NCBI RefSeq assembly: GCF_036327415.1
Contig: NZ_CP123961.1
Coordinates: forward strand, 310,001-374,000
DNA from: Bartonella grahamii subsp. shimonis
GTDB lineage: Bacteria > Pseudomonadota > Alphaproteobacteria > Rhizobiales > Rhizobiaceae
Reading direction: 5' to 3'
DNA: 64,000 nucleotides
The translations under genes and the position numbers were made by a program. Shown here in pieces: positions 45,937-55,685 of this stretch; the first letter of the stretch is position 1, and each line of letters opens with the position of its first letter. The notes beneath the pieces were generated by a model, which saw only the letters and a list, made by a program, of their open reading frames with translations, searched no databases and had not been told where the DNA came from.

Positions 45937-46326
45937 ATGAAAAAAACTCTTTTTAATTTACAATTTTTAGCCGTTTTAAATCTATCGCTTTTTAGCTCAA
46001 TGAGTGCCTTTGCTGGCTCTTTAGTCATTGAGGTACCAGACGATCCAGAACCAAAAAAAGAAACCGTTGTCTATCAATGCAGCAATGAAACAAAAAAAGA
46101 GCGTGTTGAAGTAACCTACTACACTACCGGTGATATTGCATTAGCTGATCTCAAATGGAATGGAAATCGCATTATGGCTTCCAATGTCGTTTCTGCTTCT
46201 GGAGCAAAATATGTAGGGGGAGAATATGTTTGGTGGACAAAAGGAAACGAGGCCTCATTCTATCATACCCTTACTGAAGACCACGCAATGTCCCTCACGT
46301 GTGTAGAAGAAAAAAGCACAGAATAA
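45937..46326 (+). CDS. MliC-like C-type lysozyme inhibitor, copy 2
   Basis: The product is 129 residues, about half identical to copy 1. The signal peptide ends near AFA-G. The MliC features are clear: VVYQCSNE (Cys48), VVSASGAKYVGG (the Ser-Gly-Ala-Lys-Tyr contact loop), YVWWTKGNEASF, and a C-terminal Cys (SLTCVEE). Periplasmic inhibitors of this family protect Gram-negative bacteria from host lysozyme. Copies 1 and 2 are in tandem and probably co-transcribed, downstream of tRNA-Arg. The stop lies 16 bp from that of phaG on the other strand (convergent). Confidence 0.8.
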   Translation: MKKTLFNLQFLAVLNLSLFSSMSAFAGSLVIEVPDDPEPKKETVVYQCSNETKKERVEVTYYTTGDIALADLKWNGNRIMASNVVSASGAKYVGGEYVWWTKGNEASFYHTLTEDHAMSLTCVEEKSTE

Positions 46327-46342
46327 AAAAGGTTCTTACATT

Positions 46343-46753
46343 TCAAGAATCGCGCTGGCTCTCATCGCTTGATGTTTCTTCTGACGTAGATAATTTTTCT
46401 TCCGTCTGGTGTAATAAAAGAGCCAGCGGTTTTTCTGACTGTTCTTCTGAATGATGTCGATAAGCTGCTGTATGTGAAAGCAACATAGAAGCTACCGGTG
46501 CTGTTAAAAACAAAAAAAACATCAGCAACACTTCATGAAAAACAAAATGATGGTCTACAAATATTGAATAAAGAAATGAAGAAATAAGAATGCTACCAAC
46601 ACCCCAACTCGTACATACTGAAAGCATATGCAAACGCTCATAAAAACTGGAAAAACGCACCAAACCTATCGTTGCGATCAACGTCAATCCAGACCCTAAT
46701 ATTAAGAAAACCGTGATAGCAATAGCAACCACAAGCGATACATCATCTTTCAT
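46343..46753 (-). CDS. phaG: Monovalent cation/H+ antiporter subunit G
   Basis: The product is 136 residues: three membrane helices (MnhG/PhaG fold; FLILGSGLTLIATIGLVRF, VGSILISSFLYSI, VLLMFFLFLTAPVASMLLSHTA) and a charged cytoplasmic tail. It is the last gene of the pha operon and overlaps phaF by four bases. Mrp/Pha complexes exchange K+ or Na+ for H+ and support pH and ion homeostasis; the ion used here is inferred from likeness to the Sinorhizobium Pha system. Confidence 0.92.
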   Translation of the reverse strand: MKDDVSLVVAIAITVFLILGSGLTLIATIGLVRFSSFYERLHMLSVCTSWGVGSILISSFLYSIFVDHHFVFHEVLLMFFLFLTAPVASMLLSHTAAYRHHSEEQSEKPLALLLHQTEEKLSTSEETSSDESQRDS

Positions 46754-47031
46754 TCAATAATCTCCCCCCGCATAAGAAATTTCGCCAAAGCGATGCTTGA
46801 GACAGTTCCCAACAACCCAATAATGAGAGCTGCGACAAAATAAATGGTTGCTCCTGAACGGATATCGAATGTAAGAAACAAAAGAAGAGTGGTTATATAA
46901 AGAGCATCCAAACCAACAATTCTATCCTGTGCCCGTGGACCACGAATCAACCGAAACAATGCGAAGATCACCGCCAAACTTAAAAAAAACTGTGAAAAGA
47001 AAATTCCCCAATAAAGGATCACCATACTCAT
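46750..47031 (-). CDS. phaF: Monovalent cation/H+ antiporter subunit F
   Basis: The product is 93 residues with three membrane helices. The family core RLIRGPRAQDRIVGLDALYI carries the conserved Arg and Asp; FDIRSGATIYFVAALIIGLLGTVS follows. It overlaps phaE and phaG by four bases on each side (ATGA-type junctions). Confidence 0.93.
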   Translation of the reverse strand: MSMVILYWGIFFSQFFLSLAVIFALFRLIRGPRAQDRIVGLDALYITTLLLFLTFDIRSGATIYFVAALIIGLLGTVSSIALAKFLMRGEIIE

Positions 47032-47513
47032 AAGAAAATCTCCAAAAGTAATTGCTCATACCGTTGTTTGATCAATTGTTGATAATCATATCCATTTTTT
47101 AAATTTAAGACATGAAGCAAAAGCTCACCTTTTTTACTATTATAGGCAACCCAAGCCGTTCCAGGAGTGGCCGAAAGGATGCATGCTAAAATAGCCAACG
47201 CAGTGCGATTATGAAGCAAAAGAGGCACTACAATAAAGCCAGATTGCTGTTTTCGAAACCTTTTTGTTAAAACAAACCAAACCACCGAGATATTTGAGGA
47301 TATAGAATCTATCAAGACTCGAAAAATAAGACGAAAAACTGCACTCCAGCTTTTAATAGCAACCTTCTCCGGCTCAAGAAGCCGTATCACCCAACCACAA
47401 AACAAAGCGGTTATAATGCCTAAAAGCAATTGCCCTAAACTAAAACCATTTAAAATAAGCCACATAAGGACAATGACACCACTGAAAAAAGGAGAAGGAC
47501 AAAAACGTTTCAT
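47028..47513 (-). CDS. phaE: Monovalent cation/H+ antiporter subunit E
   Basis: The product is 161 residues with two or three N-terminal hydrophobic segments and a soluble C-terminal domain. Family landmarks: NISVVWFVLTKRFRKQQSGFIVVPL and ILSATPGTAWVAYNSKKGELLLHVL. It overlaps phaD by four bases. Confidence 0.93.
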   Translation of the reverse strand: MKRFCPSPFFSGVIVLMWLILNGFSLGQLLLGIITALFCGWVIRLLEPEKVAIKSWSAVFRLIFRVLIDSISSNISVVWFVLTKRFRKQQSGFIVVPLLLHNRTALAILACILSATPGTAWVAYNSKKGELLLHVLNLKNGYDYQQLIKQRYEQLLLEIFL

Positions 47514-49135
47514 TTATTCATCTCCCTCTTTTTGAGAGAAAAATCCGTTAAAACGCTCCCAATATAATTCTGAGGTTCATACAAAGTCTTAGCAGTTTCA
47601 GACATATAATGACTAACAGGACTGGCTACAATTGTTATAAGAAAACACAAGGCAAGAAGAACAGCAATAGGCGCAAATTCTATCACCTGCACACGGGGAA
47701 CACGACCTTCAAGAGAAACCCAAAAAGTTCTAATCCCCGTTCGTGTCAGTGCAATCAAAGCTGCAAAACCAGAGAGGGTGACAAAAACCACAAAAAGCCA
47801 ATCATGGTAAACCGGAAGAAAGGCAAAAAAATCCTCTCTACTATGGTTTAAAACTGCCATGAACATCATAAGTTTAGCAACAAAACCAGAAAAAGGTGGC
47901 AATCCAATAATCAAAATGGCACAGATACCAAAACAAGCCCCAAGAATTGCCAAGGTTACAGGGAAATATGTGCCAACTTCATCTTCTTCCTCCTCTTCAT
48001 CGTCACCATAAACCTCCATTGTAACAGCCAGAACATTAGCAGCCACATCTTGACAGCGTTCAACCAACTCTACCAAAAGAAAAAAAGCTCCCAGTGCTAA
48101 AGTTGAAGAAACAATATAAAAAAGTGCACCTGCTGTCAGTGCTGCATTGCCGATTCCAATCGCGGTCAACAATGTACCAGAAGAGACAAGAACACTATAA
48201 GCTGCCAAACGCACTAAAACTTGGCTCGCTAATACTCCAATAAAACCAAAAATCATAGTAGCAAGCCCACCATAAAACAAAACCGTATGACCAAAATGGT
48301 TAAAATATTCACTTTCAGGCCCAAACCACAGCAACGTTAAACGTAAAATAATATAAATACCCACCTTGCTCAAAAGTGCAAAAGAAGCTCCAACGGGCGC
48401 TACTGCTGCGCTGTAAGTTGGCACCAACCAAAAATTAAGCGGCCACATACCAGCCTTAAGCAAAAAAGCAATACCTAGAAGTGCAACACCTATTTCGAAC
48501 AAAACAATATCTGTAGAAGATATGTATTTTATTTTAACAGCCAAATCAGCCATATTAAGAGTACCAGCGACACCATAAATGAGTGCTGTACCAACTAAAA
48601 AAAGTAATGAAGCAATAAGATTAACCACTACATAATGTAACCCTGCACGCACGCGTGTCTGACCAGAACCATGCAAAGCAAGCCCATAGGAAGCCGTTAA
48701 CATAACTTCAAAAAATACAAATAAATTAAATAAATCACCGGTCAGAAAAGCGCCATTTATCCCCACCATAAAAAATTGCATCAATGACTGAAAATGAGAA
48801 CCCGCTTTGTACCAATGAGCCCGCGCAAAAACCAGTGCGCTAGTCACCAACAAGCTTGAAAGTAAGAGCATCATGGCGCTTAAACGATCAAGGACCAAAA
48901 CAATTCCGAAGGAAGAGGGCCAATTGCCAAGCCGATAAACATCGCAAGCCGGCGCTATTTCAAGAATCCGTATAATCAATAAAACAGCAATAACGACCGA
49001 CAATCCCGCCGAAAAAAGACTAATTAATGATTTAAGTTTCGAACGCCGTTCATCATAAAAAAGAAGAAGTGCTCCAGTGATTAACGGCAAAAGAATAGGC
49101 AAAATAAGGAGATGACACACCCCTACTTCCATCAC
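47510..49135 (-). CDS. phaD: Monovalent cation/H+ antiporter subunit D
   Basis: The product is 541 residues with about 14 membrane helices and is related to complex I NuoN/NuoM. It carries the proton-channel lysine and glutamate region (FFEVMLTASYGLALHGSG, LLKAGMWPLNFWLVPTYSAAVAPVGA). A cytoplasmic loop near residue 375 holds an acidic run (GDDEEEEEDE), which as far as I recall also occurs in rhizobial PhaD. It overlaps phaC and phaE by four bases each. Confidence 0.94.
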   Translation of the reverse strand: MMEVGVCHLLILPILLPLITGALLLFYDERRSKLKSLISLFSAGLSVVIAVLLIIRILEIAPACDVYRLGNWPSSFGIVLVLDRLSAMMLLLSSLLVTSALVFARAHWYKAGSHFQSLMQFFMVGINGAFLTGDLFNLFVFFEVMLTASYGLALHGSGQTRVRAGLHYVVVNLIASLLFLVGTALIYGVAGTLNMADLAVKIKYISSTDIVLFEIGVALLGIAFLLKAGMWPLNFWLVPTYSAAVAPVGASFALLSKVGIYIILRLTLLWFGPESEYFNHFGHTVLFYGGLATMIFGFIGVLASQVLVRLAAYSVLVSSGTLLTAIGIGNAALTAGALFYIVSSTLALGAFFLLVELVERCQDVAANVLAVTMEVYGDDEEEEEDEVGTYFPVTLAILGACFGICAILIIGLPPFSGFVAKLMMFMAVLNHSREDFFAFLPVYHDWLFVVFVTLSGFAALIALTRTGIRTFWVSLEGRVPRVQVIEFAPIAVLLALCFLITIVASPVSHYMSETAKTLYEPQNYIGSVLTDFSLKKREMNK

Positions 49136-49476
49136 TGCACCTCACGTCCATCAACGTGATCTGAACCCGTTAAACCGCGTGAAACCAAGAGAATAACTAA
49201 AAATAAAGCTGTCGTTGCAAAACCAATCACAATCGCAGTTAAAACCAAAGCTTGAGGAAGAGGATCGATATAATTAGCTGGATTAATAACATTAGAAGGA
49301 TCAACAATTGGCGCAGCATTACTACGCGGTCTACTCATTGAAAACATAAAAAGATTGACACCATAGGAAATCAAAGACAAACCAAGAATGACTTGAAAAG
49401 TGCGTGGACGTAAAATAAGCCAAATTCCTGATCCAACAAGAACACCAATACCTAAAGAAAGAACAATTTCCATCAT
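49132..49476 (-). CDS. phaC: Monovalent cation/H+ antiporter subunit C
   Basis: The product is 114 residues, a NuoK-like subunit with three membrane helices: EIVLSLGIGVLVGSGIWLIL, VILGLSLISYGVNLFMFSM and ALVLTAIVIGFATTALFLVI. The loop NAAPIVDPSNVINPANYIDPLPQ is typical of the Pha type. It overlaps phaAB by four bases. Confidence 0.94.
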   Translation of the reverse strand: MMEIVLSLGIGVLVGSGIWLILRPRTFQVILGLSLISYGVNLFMFSMSRPRSNAAPIVDPSNVINPANYIDPLPQALVLTAIVIGFATTALFLVILLVSRGLTGSDHVDGREVQ

Positions 49477-52394
49477 TTTTCCTTCTCTTTCAAAACAGGT
49501 TTCTTACCGATTCGGTAACTCCGAATTGACTGATGTGCAAGTGCAATTAAAATGAGAACCGTTGCTCCTAACACAAGAGAAAGCACACCAAAATCAAATA
49601 AAAAAGCAGATGCCATGGGAACTTTTCCAATTAACGGAAGATGAATATATCGAAAAAAGGAGGTTAAAAAAGGATATTCAAAAAACCACGCCCCTACTCC
49701 CGTTGCGACTGACAACAGTAAACCAAACCCCATCCAACGCAAAGGTAAAACTCTCAAATGCGTTTCCACCCAACGAATATCACGCGCAAGATATTGCAAA
49801 ATAAAGCCTATTGCTAAAGTCACACCACCAACAAATCCGCCTCCTGGAAGATCATGCCCCCGTATAAATAAATAAATCGAAAAAACGATAATAACTGGAA
49901 AGAGCCAGCCCATAATAACAGCAGGAACAGCTAAATAATTCAATACCGTATCCCCTATATTCCGATCAGGCTGTGCCATATCAAAAGCTTTCTGAACACG
50001 TTGTTGAAAAGGTGCATCAATACTTTCAGGGGCAGGACGAAACCGTCGTAAAAGGGCAAAAACAGTGAGTGATACAACACCCAAAACGACAATTTCTCCC
50101 ATAGTATCAAAACCACGGAAATCAACCAACAACACATTCACAACATTGCGACCACCAGCATCAGAATAAGCCTTGGTGAGAAAAAAATCAGAAATCGTCA
50201 TACCTTGAGGACGTGTCATCACTGCAAACGAGAGCCATGCTACACCAGCACCTCCCACAAGGGCTATGATGAAATCACGGATACGACGCAAGCGTACAAA
50301 AAAACGAACAGGCGTTGGAGTAGGATTATGCAAGCGTTTAGGCAACCACCGTAAACCAAGCAATAATAAGACGATTGTAACAACCTCAACAACTAATTGT
50401 GTTATTGCTAAATCAGGAGCAGAAAGCCATAAAAAGGTTGCACAAGTCACCAAACCAGCTCCCCCCAATAACATGAGTGATGCAAGACGATGAAACTTTG
50501 CTTGCCAAGCAACTAAAAGCGCACATAATCCGCCAACTAACCAAAGAGCGAGAAAAGGAATATCAACTGGGAAAAGCGGTAACGCCCCCGCTGAAATGAA
50601 ACCATCACACCAAAGTAAAAGACCAACAAATGCAAAACACATCCAAAAAATCCAGTGCACCTGTATCTGCAAACGGCGTATTGACAAAATAGATTCCACC
50701 GCACGCGCCCATTTCCAAGAAATAATCACGAGAATGCGTTCAAAAATACGCGGTCCATTCAAGTGACGAAAAAAAGGCGCCCCATCATCACAGGATAAAA
50801 AATAACGATGCCCGACAGCATAAAGCAATCCGCCTCCTAATAACGCAACCAAACTCATCACTAATGGAGTATTAAATCCATGCCAAACAGCTAAACTATA
50901 AGAGATTGTCATTGGTCCTAAAACAGACACGACCGCGTTATCTAAAATAGGTCCTATTGTTAAATTAGGAAAAATACCAACTGCTAAACAAATAAACACC
51001 AAAAGCTCCATTGGTAAACGCATGAAATGCGGTGGTTCATGAGGAGTTTTGGGTAAATTGACAGGTTTTGGTCCCAAAAAAACACCATGAATAAAACGTA
51101 TAGAATAGGTTACACTAAACAGACTAGCCAGTGTTGCTACATAAGGTGCAATCCAATCGAGCCATGATTCCATATGCGTTTCAACAGCTTCAGCAAAAAA
51201 CATCTCTTTCGATAAAAAACCATTCAGCAAAGGAACTCCGGCCATCGCTGCACTTGCAACTAAAGCGAGAGTTGCTGTAATAGGCATAGAACGATAAAAC
51301 CCTGACAATTTACGCATATCACGTGTTCCCGTCTCGTGATCAATAATACCAGCGGCCATAAATAAAGAAGCTTTAAAAGTAGCATGATTGGCCATATGGA
51401 AGATCGCTGCAACACAAGCAAGTGGACTACCAAGGCTTAAAAGCGTGGTAATCAATCCAAGATGACTAATAGTAGAGTAAGCAAGTAGTCCTTTCAAATC
51501 TTGCTGAAACATGGAAAAATAAGCACCAAGCAGCAGTGTCGAGAGTCCTGAAAAGCCAACCAGCCAAAACCAAGATTCTGTCCCAGAAAGCACAGGCCAT
51601 AAACGAACAAGCAAAAACAATCCCGCTTTTACCATGGTTGCCGAATGCAAATAAGCCGATACGGGGGTTGGAGCAGCCATCGCATTGGGCAACCAAAAAT
51701 GAAAGGGAAACTGTGCACTTTTTGTTAATCCCCCCAATAAAATACAAATAAGGACAAGACTATAAAGAGAACTTGACCGGATCATATCTCCAGACTGCAG
51801 CACCCTATCCAAATCAAAACTGCCAACAATATACCCAATCAATAAAACCCCAATAAAAAGGGCAAAACCACCAAAACCTGTGATTGTTAGAGCCATACGC
51901 GCACCCTCACGCGCACTTGCATTATGGTACCAATAACCGATCAACAAAAAAGAAAAAATACTGGTGAGTTCCCAAAAAATAACCAAAAAGACGAGATTGC
52001 CTGATAAGACTATTCCCGTCATTGATCCCATAAAAGCCAAAAAAAAGGAAAAAAAACGCGGTACAGAATCCGCCGGATCCATATAATAACGTGAATAAAT
52101 GACAACAAGCAACCCAATTCCTGTAATGAGCAAGCAAAAAAGCCACGCCAAACCATCTATACGGAGAATCAAATCGCTCCCCCATTCTGGAAGCCAAGAA
52201 ATATCTAAACGCACTATGTGGTTTCCGCGAACTTCCGGATAAAGCATTATTGTAAAAATAAGACAGAAAAGTGCAACAATCCCAGCAAACCACGCTTCAT
52301 TATTTTTTGCTGTCGAACGAAAAAAGCCAATGATAGCACTTCCACCAAAGGGAAGCAAAACGAGCAATACCAACATTGCTTCCCGTGTTGTCAT
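49473..52394 (-). CDS. phaAB: Monovalent cation/H+ antiporter subunit A/B fusion
   Basis: The product is 973 residues, with the MrpA and MrpB parts fused as in Rhizobiales. The NuoL-like N-terminal part has FWELTSIFSFLLIGYW, GGLTKSAQFPFHFWLPNAMAAPTPVSAYLHSATMVKAG and HLGLITTLLSLG; the MrpA C-terminal and MrpB domains follow (DFRGFDTMGEIVVLGVV, GHDLPGGGFVGG). It is the first gene of a six-gene operon with four-base overlaps throughout, which suggests tight translational coupling. The promoter should lie in 52395-52560. Confidence 0.95.
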   Translation of the reverse strand: MTTREAMLVLLVLLPFGGSAIIGFFRSTAKNNEAWFAGIVALFCLIFTIMLYPEVRGNHIVRLDISWLPEWGSDLILRIDGLAWLFCLLITGIGLLVVIYSRYYMDPADSVPRFFSFFLAFMGSMTGIVLSGNLVFLVIFWELTSIFSFLLIGYWYHNASAREGARMALTITGFGGFALFIGVLLIGYIVGSFDLDRVLQSGDMIRSSSLYSLVLICILLGGLTKSAQFPFHFWLPNAMAAPTPVSAYLHSATMVKAGLFLLVRLWPVLSGTESWFWLVGFSGLSTLLLGAYFSMFQQDLKGLLAYSTISHLGLITTLLSLGSPLACVAAIFHMANHATFKASLFMAAGIIDHETGTRDMRKLSGFYRSMPITATLALVASAAMAGVPLLNGFLSKEMFFAEAVETHMESWLDWIAPYVATLASLFSVTYSIRFIHGVFLGPKPVNLPKTPHEPPHFMRLPMELLVFICLAVGIFPNLTIGPILDNAVVSVLGPMTISYSLAVWHGFNTPLVMSLVALLGGGLLYAVGHRYFLSCDDGAPFFRHLNGPRIFERILVIISWKWARAVESILSIRRLQIQVHWIFWMCFAFVGLLLWCDGFISAGALPLFPVDIPFLALWLVGGLCALLVAWQAKFHRLASLMLLGGAGLVTCATFLWLSAPDLAITQLVVEVVTIVLLLLGLRWLPKRLHNPTPTPVRFFVRLRRIRDFIIALVGGAGVAWLSFAVMTRPQGMTISDFFLTKAYSDAGGRNVVNVLLVDFRGFDTMGEIVVLGVVSLTVFALLRRFRPAPESIDAPFQQRVQKAFDMAQPDRNIGDTVLNYLAVPAVIMGWLFPVIIVFSIYLFIRGHDLPGGGFVGGVTLAIGFILQYLARDIRWVETHLRVLPLRWMGFGLLLSVATGVGAWFFEYPFLTSFFRYIHLPLIGKVPMASAFLFDFGVLSLVLGATVLILIALAHQSIRSYRIGKKPVLKEKEK

Positions 52395-52559
52395 TCTTTC
52401 AGCTCCATCCCGTTCTTAATATTTTGTCATCGACAAAACAAAAACTTATATTCTCACCCCCCATTCCACACTTAATGATAATAAGATTTAATAAAACTTA
52501 AAAGCATTTAAATTTTTCAAAAAAAACGCTTGTATGAAAATGCTGCGCATCACACAAGT

Positions 52560-52625
52560 TTTCTCTCTATTGTAAGCACAATAACGCCCACGACAAGAAG
52601 CAATTAAAATTTTATTTAATAATTT
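52560..52625 (-). pseudogene. Degenerate direct copy of a BA14K gene segment
   Basis: Aligns with 52698-52748 of the neighbouring gene: CTATTGTAAGCACAATAACG versus TTATTGTAAGAACGGTAACG, then CCCACGACAAGAAGCAATTA versus CGCACGGCAAGATTCAATAT. Identity is roughly 75-80% by eye, same orientation, immediately downstream of the stop. Confidence 0.7.
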
Positions 52626-53123
52626 TTATCCTTTAAAAAAGCGAGAAAGGCACTGTTTACGAGGTCCATGAAAAGGCTGATAACTATTATCATTTTTATT
52701 GTAAGAACGGTAACGCGCACGGCAAGATTCAATATGTTGTTTAAGCATCCATAGCTCTTTTTTTTCTAATTTTTCCAAAGAAGACGTTAAAAACACTTTT
52801 TTAGCATCTGATACAACTTTTAATGATGCGCCTTTTGTGCTTAAGTGCGATGATGTAACAAACGCCATTTCAGGATACCACCAATTATCACTGTATTTAC
52901 GATAACCACGCCGATAATGACGATAGCCTTTAAAACCATTAAGTTCTCTACGCCCCGTAAAAATCAAAGGCACCGGACTATCTTGGACAGAAGTCTGAGT
53001 AACCAGTTTGGCTTTAGCATCACTCCTATTTTTCCCCCAATTAACAAGAGTGATTGTTATAATAAAAAAACTGCTAACAAATAGAAAAGCTAAAGCATAA
53101 TATAATTTTTTTTTCATACTCAT
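52626..53123 (-). CDS. BA14K-like membrane-anchored protein
   Basis: The product is 165 residues: an N-terminal hydrophobic segment (about 6-28), a basic, aromatic middle (FKGYRHYRRGYRKYSDNWWYPE), and a C-terminal BA14K-type block (HIESCRARYRSYNKNDNSYQPFHGPRKQC). BA14K proteins were first described in Brucella as lectin-like immunoreactive antigens; the domain is common in Rhizobiales. The two cysteines of the block are kept. It lies upstream of and divergent from nspC. The ATG two codons in (53117) is an equally good start. Confidence 0.75.
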   Translation of the reverse strand: MSMKKKLYYALAFLFVSSFFIITITLVNWGKNRSDAKAKLVTQTSVQDSPVPLIFTGRRELNGFKGYRHYRRGYRKYSDNWWYPEMAFVTSSHLSTKGASLKVVSDAKKVFLTSSLEKLEKKELWMLKQHIESCRARYRSYNKNDNSYQPFHGPRKQCLSRFFKG

Positions 53124-53287
53124 AACGCAAAACTCAAAATAATAAACAACAGTAATTACAGAAAGCCTTTCTCTTGCTAGACAGAAACAGATTCTTTTCT
53201 TAAGATTCTTTTTTCTTGAGACATTCTGTTACTCTTTGTACTAAACGTTGATCTTGGCAATAAGATCCTTCAAAAAAGAATGAATAA

Positions 53288-54388
53288 ATGATGATAAAAA
53301 CCCCCTATTATCTTATAGACAAATTGAAACTCGTCAAAAATATGCAAACAATTTCTCGTTTACGGGAAATGTCCGGAGCTAAAATTTTACTTGCTTTGAA
53401 ATGTTTTGCCACATGGAGTGTTTTTGATTTAATGTCTGAGTATATGGATGGAACGACCTCATCATCTTTGTATGAATTGCGTTTAGGAAGAGAAAAATTT
53501 GGCAAAGAAACCCATGCCTATTCGGTTGCTTGGGCCGATCATGAAATTGATGAAGTCTGTGGTTATGCAGACAAAATTATCTTTAACTCAGTCCAACAGC
53601 TTCAACGCTTTTCTAATGCAACAAAAACCATTCAACGAGGCTTGAGGTTAAATCCAGGAATCAGCGCATCCAATTTTGATCTTGCCAACCCCTCCCGCCC
53701 TTTTAGCCGCTTAGGCGAAGCCAATCAAAGCGCTATAAAAGAAGTTCTACCCCTCATAAATGGCCTGATGATCCACAACAATTGTGAAAATGCTGATTTT
53801 AATCTTTTTAACCAAATGCTTGGGTATATAGAAGAAAAATTTGCAGAACTTTTCGCTGCGGTTGACTGGATAAGCCTTGGCGGTGGTATCCATTTTACCG
53901 CTGAAAATTATCCTCTAGAAGCTTTCGCAAAACGTTTGAAACAATTTTCTAAAACCCATGGCGTTACTCTTTTTCTAGAACCAGGAGAAGCTGCTATCAC
54001 CAAAAGTACCACATTAGAAGTCAGTGTTCTTGACACATTGTATAATGAAAAGAATCTTGCCGTCGTTGATAGCTCAATTGAAGCACATATGCTTGATCTT
54101 TTAATTTATCGTGAAAATGCCAAATTAGAACCCAATCAAGGACCACACGAAATTATGATTTGTGGAAAATCTTGTCTTGCCGGCGATATTTTTGGAACAT
54201 TTCAATTTCAAAAACCTCTCAACATAGGTGATAGACTGTCTTTTCAAGATGCAGCAGGTTATACAATGGTCAAGAAAAACTGGTTTAATGGCGTTACAAT
54301 GCCCGCTATTGTTCTAAAAGAGTGCGATGGTACACTAAAACTTCAACGCCAATTCAGCTATAACGACTATCAGGAAAGCCTTTCATAA
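53288..54388 (+). CDS. nspC: Carboxynorspermidine/carboxyspermidine decarboxylase
   Basis: The product is 366 residues, a fold-III PLP decarboxylase. The Schiff-base lysine is in LLALKCFATWSVF; GLRLNPGIS, GLMIHNNCEN, WISLGGGIHFT and the phosphate-binding LEPGEAAI follow, with the catalytic Cys in MICGKSCLAGDIFG. It decarboxylates carboxyspermidine to spermidine in the alternative polyamine route. It starts a two-gene operon with the dehydrogenase 53 bp downstream. The first two codons are both ATG; 53291 is the alternative start. Confidence 0.93.
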   Translation: MMIKTPYYLIDKLKLVKNMQTISRLREMSGAKILLALKCFATWSVFDLMSEYMDGTTSSSLYELRLGREKFGKETHAYSVAWADHEIDEVCGYADKIIFNSVQQLQRFSNATKTIQRGLRLNPGISASNFDLANPSRPFSRLGEANQSAIKEVLPLINGLMIHNNCENADFNLFNQMLGYIEEKFAELFAAVDWISLGGGIHFTAENYPLEAFAKRLKQFSKTHGVTLFLEPGEAAITKSTTLEVSVLDTLYNEKNLAVVDSSIEAHMLDLLIYRENAKLEPNQGPHEIMICGKSCLAGDIFGTFQFQKPLNIGDRLSFQDAAGYTMVKKNWFNGVTMPAIVLKECDGTLKLQRQFSYNDYQESLS

Positions 54389-54441
54389 AGATCAACCATA
54401 AAAACGTCGTACAACAGTATTAAAAAGGAGATAAACCTACA

Positions 54442-55680
54442 ATGAAAAAAAATGTTCTCATTATTGGTGCTGGAGGTGTTGCACAAGTTGTTGCACACAA
54501 ATGTGCTCAAAACAATGATATTCTTGGGGAGATTCATATTGCTTCACGAACACTCAAAAAATGTGAAGCCATCATTGCTTCTATTAAAGAAAAAAACACA
54601 ATGAAAGAACAGGGTGTTCTCAAAAGCCATTTGCTCAATGCCATGAATGTAGAAGAAACTATAAAGCTCATCCAAAAGACCAAATGCGAAATTGTCATTA
54701 ATGTTGGTTCTGCCTTTCTTAATATGTCTGTTCTTTCAGCTTGTATTGAAACCAAATGCGCTTATATTGATACAGCAATTCATGAAGATCCCTTGAAAAT
54801 TTGTGAAACACCTCCTTGGTATGGCAATTATGAATGGCCTCGACGTCAAGAATGTGAAAAAGCTGGTATAACCGCTATTTTAGGAGCAGGTTTTGACCCA
54901 GGTGTAGTGAATGCTTATGCTGCATTAGCGCGCGATGATTATTTTGATACAATCACAGATATTGATATTATTGATATTAATGCCGGAAATCATGGGCGTT
55001 GGTTTGCTACAAATTTTGATCCAGAAATTAACTTCCGTGAATTTACAGGACAAGTATGGTCATGGCAAAATAAAAAATGGACTTCCAATAAAATGTTTGA
55101 AGTCAGCCATGAATGGGATCTTCCCGTTGTTGGAAAACAAAAAGCCTATATGACAGGACATGATGAAATTCATTCATTATCGAAAAATCTCGATGTGGAG
55201 AATGTCCGTTTCTGGATGGGATTTAGTGATCGTTATATCACTGTTTTTACGGTTCTAAAAAACCTCGGACTCTTATCCGAACAGCCCATTAAAACGGCGG
55301 AAGGTCAAGAAGTCGTGCCCTTGAAAGTCGTGAAAGCCGTCTTACCCGACCCTTCCTCTCTCGCCCCAGACTACACAGGAAAAACCTGTATCGGAGATCT
55401 TATTAAAGGCGAAAAAGATGGAAACCCGCGAGAAATTTTTATCTATAATATAGCTGATCACAAACAAGCTTTTCATGAAACTGGGGCACAAGGCATTTCC
55501 TATACAGCTGGCGTACCAGCAGCCGCAACAGCCCTTCTTATTGCCACTGGTGAATGGGATGTTAAGACTATGGTCAATGTAGAAGAATTACCACCACACC
55601 CTTTCCTTAAATATCTTGATCATATGGGGCTTCCCACTTTTATAAGAGAACAACAAGAGGATAAAAAATTACAATTTTAA
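54442..55680 (+). CDS. Carboxynorspermidine/carboxyspermidine dehydrogenase (saccharopine dehydrogenase family)
   Basis: The product is 412 residues. It reductively joins aspartate semialdehyde and a diamine to give the carboxy-polyamine that NspC decarboxylates. The Rossmann motif VLIIGAGGVAQVVAHKCAQN is at the N-terminus; CAYIDTAIHEDP, TAILGAGFDPGVVNAYA and WWM-type sites (VRFWMGFSDRYITVF) match the family. AAGGAG lies upstream of the ATG. With nspC it supplies spermidine without S-adenosylmethionine decarboxylase. After the stop comes a decayed piece of nspC. Confidence 0.92.
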   Translation: MKKNVLIIGAGGVAQVVAHKCAQNNDILGEIHIASRTLKKCEAIIASIKEKNTMKEQGVLKSHLLNAMNVEETIKLIQKTKCEIVINVGSAFLNMSVLSACIETKCAYIDTAIHEDPLKICETPPWYGNYEWPRRQECEKAGITAILGAGFDPGVVNAYAALARDDYFDTITDIDIIDINAGNHGRWFATNFDPEINFREFTGQVWSWQNKKWTSNKMFEVSHEWDLPVVGKQKAYMTGHDEIHSLSKNLDVENVRFWMGFSDRYITVFTVLKNLGLLSEQPIKTAEGQEVVPLKVVKAVLPDPSSLAPDYTGKTCIGDLIKGEKDGNPREIFIYNIADHKQAFHETGAQGISYTAGVPAAATALLIATGEWDVKTMVNVEELPPHPFLKYLDHMGLPTFIREQQEDKKLQF

Positions 55681-55685
55681 TACCT

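Noticed and set aside
47970..48015. Acidic run in PhaD as an unusual insertion
   Set aside because: As far as I recall, rhizobial PhaD proteins carry a similar acidic loop, so it is not special to this genome.
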